A stretch of 41,147 nt of DNA from Rhizophagus sp. LPA8_4_AMF (Eukaryota; Glomeromycota; Glomeromycetes; Glomerales; Glomeraceae): assembly GCA_021464525.1 (NCBI GenBank), contig JADRCO010000247.1, forward strand, positions 1 through 41,147, in the 5' to 3' direction. The notes beneath the pieces were generated by a model. The model searched no databases. It was not told the DNA's origin and saw only the letters and a program-made list of their open reading frames with translations. Positions within the stretch are counted from its first letter, which is position 1. Each line of letters starts with the position of its first letter. Positions 36,801 to 41,147 of this stretch are shown here, piece by piece. Position numbers and translations under genes: made by a program.

Positions 36801-39800
36801 ATTTTATTTAAAAAATATTTAATAATTTATTACAGTTGGTAAGTTATAATTAGTTATTTAACTCTATTATTACATATTTAGTATATACTAAATTCATTTA
36901 TTAAAAAATTATTTAATAATATAGGAGGTTAGTTATTTATTTTATATTTGTTTGATTTGATTATTTATAATTTAACTAATTTTTTTATTTATTTAATAAT
37001 ATAGTTTGTAAGTTATCAAATATAACATATTTATATAATATTTGTATTTAATTAAACTAATTAAATATTTTGCTTAAATAATTATTAAATGATGCAGTCT
37101 GTAAGTTATTTAATACTTATATATTATTTATCTATAATTTAAACTAACTTAATTTTTATTTAAATAATTATTAATACTATAGTCCGTAAGTTATTTATTT
37201 AATTTTTTATTACATATTTATATAATACTATTTATATTTAAATTAACTAATTTTTTATTTAAAAATTACTTAATAATTAATTATAGCTAGTAAGTTATTT
37301 ATTTAATTTATTATTTATATATTATTAATGATATAATTTTAACTAACCAAATCCTTTATTTAAAAATTATTTAATACTCTAGTTTGTAAGTTATTTATTT
37401 AATTCTATTATATATATATTTTATATATTTATATATTATTCATATATATATTAAATTTTATTTAAAAATCACTTAATAATATAGCGGGTAAGCCATTTAT
37501 TTAATTTTATTATCATATATTTATTTATTATTTACATTATTTACATACTAATTAAATTTTTATTTTAAAAATAAAATTATTTAATAACTGAATATAGGTG
37601 GTAAGTTATTTTTTAAATTTCATTGTTTATATAATATTATTTTAAATTAATTAAATTTTTTATTTAAAAAATCACATTAATTTACTATAGTTGGTAAGTT
37701 ATAAATTATTTTTAATTTTTTATTTATATTATATTAAGCTAATTAAATCTTTTATTTAAAAATTAATTAAATAATTTGTTGTATTAGTTTGTAAGTTACA
37801 AATTATTTTTATATTTAACTGTTATACATTTATAAAATAATTAAACTAACTTGAATTAAATTTTTATATTTTTTTACTATTAATAATATAGGGCGTAAGT
37901 TATTTGTCATTTTATGTTATAATAAATGAATGACTTACTCCCTATAAAAAATAATTTTAAATAAAAACTCAAGTTAATTTAAATATAACACAAATGTATA
38001 ATAATAAGAATTGAACATAACTTACAATCTATAGTAAATTACCAAATAATATTTTAAATAAAATTTAGTTTATATAGCAATTTAAAATATTAATGAATAA
38101 TATAATATATTAGATATGTAATTAAATAACTTACATCCAAAAATATTAAAAAAAGTTTAAAAATTTAGGTACAGAAATTTAAATATTATATAATATATAT
38201 CTTTTTCTTTAAAATATTCACTAATTAAACTAACTAAATTATTCATTCAATAATTTATATAGGAAGTAAGTAATTTATTTAGTACTATCCATTATTAATA
38301 ATAATTATTAATGTTATATAATTATATAATTTTGATTGAATTAAGAAATTAATTAAAGAGTAAGATGTAATCAATAGGATTTTTCATATTAAATAATTCA
38401 TTTTTTGTAGTAAAAGTAAAAAATAGAGGGTATGAATGTATGATATAAGTGGTTATATGATATTAATAATAAGTTATTCATAGCAATTTTAATTTATTTA
38501 ATTTTATTATTACAAATTAATATATCATTAACTAACTAAACTTTCATTTAAAAAATTACTTAATAATATAGAATGTAAGTCATTTATTTAATTTTCTTAT
38601 GACATATTTGTATTATATTTATATAATTTAAACTAACAAAATTTTTGCTTAATTATTTAATAATATAGCAAGTAAGTTATATATTATTAATTTAATTTGT
38701 TATTATATATTTGTAAATTAATTAAATTCTTTATTTAAAAAAAATTATTTAATAATATAGCAAGTAAGTTATAATTTATTTATTCAGTTTTATTATTATA
38801 TAATATTGCATATAATTTAATTAAATATTATTTTTACAATAATTTAATAATATACTAGAAAGTAAGTTATTTATTTAATAATTAATATATTGATATTTAT
38901 ATTATTTTTGATAACAATTTTTATTGATTTATTTTAGATTGTAAGTTAAAAATTGTTATTTAATTTGTTATTATATATTTATTCATAAGTTTTGTTAACG
39001 GATTTATTATTTTTAAAAAAAATTGATCACTTTATTAGTTGGTAAGTTATATTAAATTATATGTTATTATATATCTGATATTATACTAAATCTTATTAAA
39101 TTATTTAAATTTTTTTTAAATTTAGAGTAAGTATAATCATTTTTTTATAATTTTAGCATAATTTTAATATATATTTTAATATAACTTCAAAATTATTTAA
39201 ATTTATAGATTTGGAAAAAGTGGAAATGCAACTATTGATAAATTTATTATTGAAAAAGATTTAAAATGGATCCCCTATGATAAATTTAATAATATGGAAT
39301 ACCTTGATGAAGGAGGATTTGGTATTATACATAAAGCTATTTGGACAAATAAAAATGGAAGTAAAGAAGTAGCTCTTAAAAGTCACAATGAATTGAATGA
39401 TAAATTAAAAGAATTTTTAAATGAAGTATGATGATATATTATTTACTGTATTTCAACTTTAATTTAATCTATTTTATTTACTATATATTAATTTGTCTAA
39501 TTTTATGTTTTTATAGTGGAAATATCATAGGAGTTGTTCAAATTCATATAAAATTATTAAATTATACGGATTTACAAAATGTCCAGATACTTTTAAATAT
39601 ATGGTAGTAATGGATTATGCAAACAAAGGCAATTTGAGAAAAAATTTAGAAAATATAATCAAATATGATTGGAAACAAAAATTACATATGTTGTATGAAA
39701 TTATTTCTGGGCTTAATGAAATACATGAACAAAAACTTATTCATTGTGATTTTCATGATGGCAATATTTTATATCATAAGAATAAAGAGGACGAAAAGGA

Positions 39801-40516
39801 TAAAGCTTATATTAGTGATTTAGGATTATGTCGATCTATAAAATCAATTTTAAAAAAAGATAAAAAATATAGTATTATTGGAGTTATACCATTTATGGCG
39901 CCTGAAGTTTTAAGGGATGAACCTTATACTCTAGCGAGAGATATATATAGTTTATCTATGATTATGTGGGAATTTACATCTGGAGTTTCACCGTTTAATA
40001 ATGAGAATGATGAGATTCAACTTACCTTAAGTATTTGTGAAGATGTTAAACGTCCTGAAACTATTGAAAATACTCCACAATGTTATACAGATTTGATGAA
40101 AAAATGTTGGGATAACGATCCATTAAAAAGGCCATCTTCTAAAGAAGTTTTAAATATTATTAAAAAATGGATTATTCTTCCCTATGGAAAGGAAATTAAA
40201 GATATTGATGAAGAATTAAAAAGCAATATTATGGAATTTATGAATGCACCAATTGGGACTGAATCTCTCCCACAAAAAGGTCACTTACATAATGTTACTG
40301 GTGAAAAATTGAATGAAAATCAAGCAAGTAAAAATTTGAGTGCAAGTGAAAGTTCTAAGATAATTATAACGAGTGGAAATTCTAATAAAATTCTAGAAGA
40401 AAAAGAATTGGAGGAGTTTAGGATTGGTATGTATATATGATATGTATTAATTTTTATATAATTATTTTATACAAAGTAATTTTTTATTTACTTATTATTT
40501 AGATATTGAAGATTAA
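27803..40516 (+). CDS. Microexon-array membrane-anchored protein kinase (104 predicted exons)
   Basis: Predicted spliced CDS of 1,497 nt, 498 residues. Exons: 27803-27824, 27899-27925, 99 microexons between 28437 and 39126, then 39209-39425, 39517-40426 and 40503-40516. Residues 1-16 come from the two small exons. Residues 17-53 are hydrophilic (DLNDWFERIDYFEKKKWW near the start); 54-76 (WTAVVIFVGLFVTVAGFVV onward) and 90-111 (WNIVGWFFVALGVFFPISG onward) look like membrane helices with a short loop between. Then comes the linker NFEFGKSGNATIDKFI and a TKL-like kinase: EGGFG loop (153-157), VALK Lys176, HCDFHDGN (267-274), DLG (292-294) and APE (319-321). The linker aligns with the kinase relic at 18 kb (NFNKWTSGNEKVDKLI), although its first residues come from microexons. 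In place of the usual Cys-pair module this protein has the membrane segment. Kinase and N-terminus are probably cytosolic. The kinase part is sure; the microexon part is strongly supported by frame but needs RNA evidence. Confidence 0.8.
27899..27925 (+). other. Exon 2 (27 nt)
   Basis: Bounded by AAACTTAG and GTAATT; the intron before it is 74 nt, a normal length here. It codes VSTSTKEFR with the leading G from exon 1 and again ends in phase 1 (final G), which joins the first microexon to give GAT (Asp17). Open and in phase on both sides; not otherwise proven. Confidence 0.55.
28024..28268. mobile_element. MITE-like element in intron 2
   Basis: Imperfect terminal inverted repeats: GGAACACTACTAAGCGCACCGGC at 28028-28050 against the complement of GTCGGTGCGTTGAGGAACAC at 28244-28263, sharing CGCACCG-CAAAAAA. 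It explains why intron 2 is about 510 nt while its neighbours are under 120. Target duplications are not clear. Confidence 0.5.
28743..28916. mobile_element. 174-bp MITE in an array intron
   Basis: Terminal inverted repeats AGTCAACTCTCAATATAACGA (left, first 20 bases count) and its counterpart ending CGTTATATCGAGAGCTGACTG (last 20 bases count) are flanked by TA on both sides, as for Tc1/mariner or pogo-type elements. It contains CACGTGA. It lies between the microexons at 28701 and 28962 and does not touch splice sites. Confidence 0.8.
30190..30510. mobile_element. Insertion with foldback core in an array intron
   Basis: About 320 bases unlike the array separate the microexons at 30149 and 30574. 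Within it, 30378-30494 forms a long imperfect hairpin: CCGGCGGTGATGATCACCGG and GACCAGCA on the left pair with TGCTGG and CGGTGATGATAACCCC on the right. No clear target duplication. Confidence 0.55.
30660..30671 (+). other. 12-nt exon within the array
   Basis: Bounded by TTTGGCAG and GTAAGT. The inner TATAG at 30662-30666 would give a 5-nt exon instead, which would break the frame and bring in a TGA upstream; the CAG acceptor keeps the frame and codes (F)YRS(S). This choice rests on frame and so is inference. Confidence 0.55.
33546..33864. mobile_element. 319-bp MITE with 9-bp target duplication
   Basis: Terminal inverted repeats GGATAAATCTAAATCTCG and the complement of CGAGATACACATTTATCC, flanked by TTTAAATAA at 33537-33545 and 33865-33873. 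The 9-bp duplication suggests a Mutator-type family. It sits in the intron between the microexons at 33490 and 33935. Confidence 0.9.
34575..34580 (+). other. 6-nt exon within the array
   Basis: TCGGCC lies between ATATAG and GTAAGT. It is the only array member with exactly two codon lengths and supplies part of Val75, Gly76 and Gln77 at the end of the first membrane segment. It looks like a place where one intron is missing. Confidence 0.75.
37925..38150 (-). repeat. Three array units in reverse orientation
   Basis: On the minus strand the unit signature appears three times: GTAAGT-type donors with preceding 3-nt exons at 38135-38137 (GAT, acceptor mutated to TG), 38026-38028 (ATT) and 37939-37941 (GGA). 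They lie between the forward microexons at 37892 and 38263. An inverted block of the array is the simplest reading. As the lost exons are 3 nt each, the forward frame is unharmed. Confidence 0.75.
38280..38560 (+). repeat. Degenerate stretch of the array
   Basis: The gap between the microexons at 38263 and 38572 is about 310 nt, room for two further units. Weak candidates remain: AATAG-AGG-GTATGA at 38427-38429, which would add one Glu to the protein, and AAAG-A-GTAAGA near 38358. Neither is needed for the frame. Confidence 0.35.
39126..39126 (+). other. Single-nucleotide exon
   Basis: The base A at 39126 lies between TTTAG and GTAAGT. Without it the array would join the kinase exon out of frame, with an early TAA; with it the codon is G (39041) + A (39126) + A (39209) = Glu119. 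One-nucleotide exons are reported as spliced in plants, so this is possible. Confidence 0.65.
39209..39425 (+). other. Kinase exon 1 (linker and N-lobe start)
   Basis: Starts after TTTATAG and ends before GTATGA. It carries FGKSGNATIDKFI, WIPYDKF, the EGGFG loop and VALK, then EFLNE, ending in phase 0. It is conserved in style with the kinase relic at 18 kb. Confidence 0.85.
39517..40426 (+). other. Main kinase exon
   Basis: Follows a 91-nt intron ending TTATAG. It codes WKYHRSC, the rest of the N-lobe, the catalytic loop HCDFHDGN, DLG, the APE segment and the C-lobe (CWDNDPLKRPS), then a charged tail of about 90 residues rich in Ser, Lys and Glu. It ends in phase 1 before GTATGT. Confidence 0.9.
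40503..40516 (+). other. Terminal exon (14 nt) with stop
   Basis: Bounded by TTATTTAG. It completes Asp495 and codes IED before TAA. If the intron is not spliced, translation would run on to MYI and a TGA at 40440 instead. The terminal exon follows from the good donor and acceptor. Confidence 0.6.
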
Positions 40517-40619
40517 TTATATATTTGTGAAATTTATAAAAAATTCAAAATACCTTTCTAAGTGATATTTGATATTATATATATATTCAACAAAGATATT
40601 ATTTAGTTATTTTTCTTTT

Positions 40620-40815
40620 TCTTTTAGAGTTATTTAAACACTAAGAATAGAGTAGTAAAATATTTTACAAATTTCTTAGTTTGTAACTTAAATAATTTCA
40701 TCAATATATATTCTCTTTTTTTATTTTACTTAGAAATTATTTAAACACTAAGTGTAGAGTAGTAAAATATTTTAAAAGCTGCTTAGTTTGTAATTTAAAT
40801 AATTCTTTTTTTTTT
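40620..40815. repeat. Two ~85-bp direct repeats in the 3' flank
   Basis: Copies at about 40627-40708 and 40738-40808 share ATTTAAACACTAAG, AGAGTAGTAAAATATTTTA and CTTAGTTTGTAA. The ends of each copy (ACTAAG and CTTAGT) are complementary, so each can form a hairpin. It may act as the 3' end region of the kinase transcript; unproven. Confidence 0.6.
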
Positions 40816-40829
40816 ATATTATTAAATTA

Positions 40830-41147
40830 TTGATTTATTTACGATATTGCTAAAAACTGAGACATGTATCAAATTATCCAGTAATACGTGATGTTTTATC
40901 ACTCTAACTGTAACTTTTCTAAAATTATTAATAAATTCCAGGCAATTATAGTCAGAATACAGTTAAAGGGATAATTAAAGATGAGAATAAATCATGTAAC
41001 AACTTCGTGCTGAATAACTGTTGTATAAGCCTTATAGTGATAATGGTGTAGTTAGCCGAAAAATTCAGCCGAAGGCGCAGTAAATTTTTGGTTAACAACA
41101 CCCAGCCGAAAAAAATTCATGTTGATATTGAATATTATATTGGTTCA
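40830..41147. other. 3' intergenic end of window
   Basis: No gene is visible. CAGCCGAA-type motifs at about 41058-41110 recur three times and may be the start of a small repeat that runs past the window. Confidence 0.3.

Larger units (their letters stand above)
28437..39128 (+). repeat. Array of 99 microexons in introner-like introns
   Basis: Three-nt exon starts: 28437, 28529, 28618, 28701, 28962, 29055, 29164, 29271, 29387, 29477, 29576, 29654, 29759, 29861, 29960, 30058, 30149, 30574, 30768, 30871, 30960, 31052, 31156, 31238, 31328, 31404, 31486, 31580, 31693, 31797, 31893, 31994, 32094, 32175, 32281, 32387, 32476, 32554, 32659, 32773, 32871, 32944, 33045, 33142, 33251, 33365, 33490, 33935, 34021, 34117, 34208, 34302, 34393, 34485, 34676, 34776, 34859, 34969, 35060, 35153, 35244, 35327, 35417, 35500, 35602, 35699, 35785, 35880, 35959, 36062, 36158, 36243, 36333, 36453, 36555, 36649, 36747, 36836, 36925, 37005, 37098, 37183, 37287, 37383, 37485, 37598, 37691, 37788, 37892, 38263, 38572, 38669, 38761, 38859, 38938, 39039. 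Others: 30660 (12 nt), 34575 (6 nt), 39126 (1 nt). Left flank is nearly always TATAG/TTTAG (rarely CAG or AAG); right flank is GTAAGT, rarely GTAAAT, GTAGGT, GTTAGT, GTGAGT, GTATGT or GTAATT. Introns share TTATTTATTTAATTTTATTA after the donor, a (TTTAA)ACTAACTAAAT branch-point-like box, and TTTAAAAATTATTTAATAAT before the acceptor. Confidence 0.85.

Noticed and set aside
37925..38150. A separate minus-strand gene with its own microexons
   Set aside because: Only three units are present, one with a mutated acceptor, and no other minus-strand exon is seen nearby; an inverted block is simpler.
28437..39128. The array as a plain AT-rich satellite or a CRISPR-like repeat
   Set aside because: The conserved parts are exactly splice donor, branch-like box and acceptor, the variable part is 3 nt in nearly all units, and the joined bases stay in frame with ordinary exons on both sides. 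Spacers of 3 nt exclude CRISPR.

Overview
The window is eukaryotic nuclear DNA: very AT-rich, with short GT-AG introns, branch-point-like CTAAC/CTAAT motifs, decayed transposons and no bacterial gene organisation. The protein kinase style (HCDFHDGN catalytic loop, DLG instead of DFG) and the zinc-ribbon/WCKPCQ/SGN module in a kinase relic at about 18 kb are typical of the expanded TKL-like kinases of arbuscular mycorrhizal fungi, so a Glomeromycotina genome close to Rhizophagus is the best guess. This is from family knowledge; no search was run.

Layout. 1-2480: short repeats and a decayed non-LTR retrotransposon (minus). 2490-3320: empty AT-rich DNA. 3329-7405: a Helitron Rep/helicase gene (minus), intact except for one in-frame stop, followed by four tandem repeats (7600-7840). 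8300-10870: a heavily broken transposase-like gene (minus). 10900-11280: short repeats. 11.3-17 kb: mostly non-coding, with an orphan exon near 14.0 kb, a GC-richer repeated island (14.1-15.2 kb) and AT-rich direct repeats. 17.0-18.7 kb: a broken multi-membrane-span gene and a mosaic kinase pseudogene, both minus. 18903-18998: a nearly perfect 96-bp GC-rich palindrome. 19-27.7 kb: AT-rich intergenic DNA with MITE-like and homopolymer palindromes and a few doubtful coding scraps.

27.7-40.5 kb is the remarkable part: one plus-strand gene that I reconstruct as 104 exons over 12.7 kb (CDS 27803-40516, 1,497 nt, 498 residues). Two small ordinary exons (22 and 27 nt) are followed by 99 microexons, 96 of them exactly 3 nt, each bounded by AG at the left and GTAAGT-like sequence at the right, about every 95 nt from 28437 to 39126. 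All these introns resemble each other, like copies of one introner family. The array sits in phase 1: each codon takes one base from one microexon and two from the next. Read this way there is no stop codon, and the frame agrees with exon 1 upstream and the kinase exons downstream. The array encodes a hydrophilic segment, two hydrophobic membrane-like segments, and the start of the conserved NF-x(4)-SGN kinase linker, so the product looks like a membrane-anchored kinase. Exceptional exons of 12, 6 and 1 nt all fit the frame; the single-nucleotide exon at 39126 is what brings the array into register with the kinase. MITEs and an inverted block of three units interrupt the array without breaking the reading frame. 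I know of no described gene of this kind; RNA evidence would settle it.
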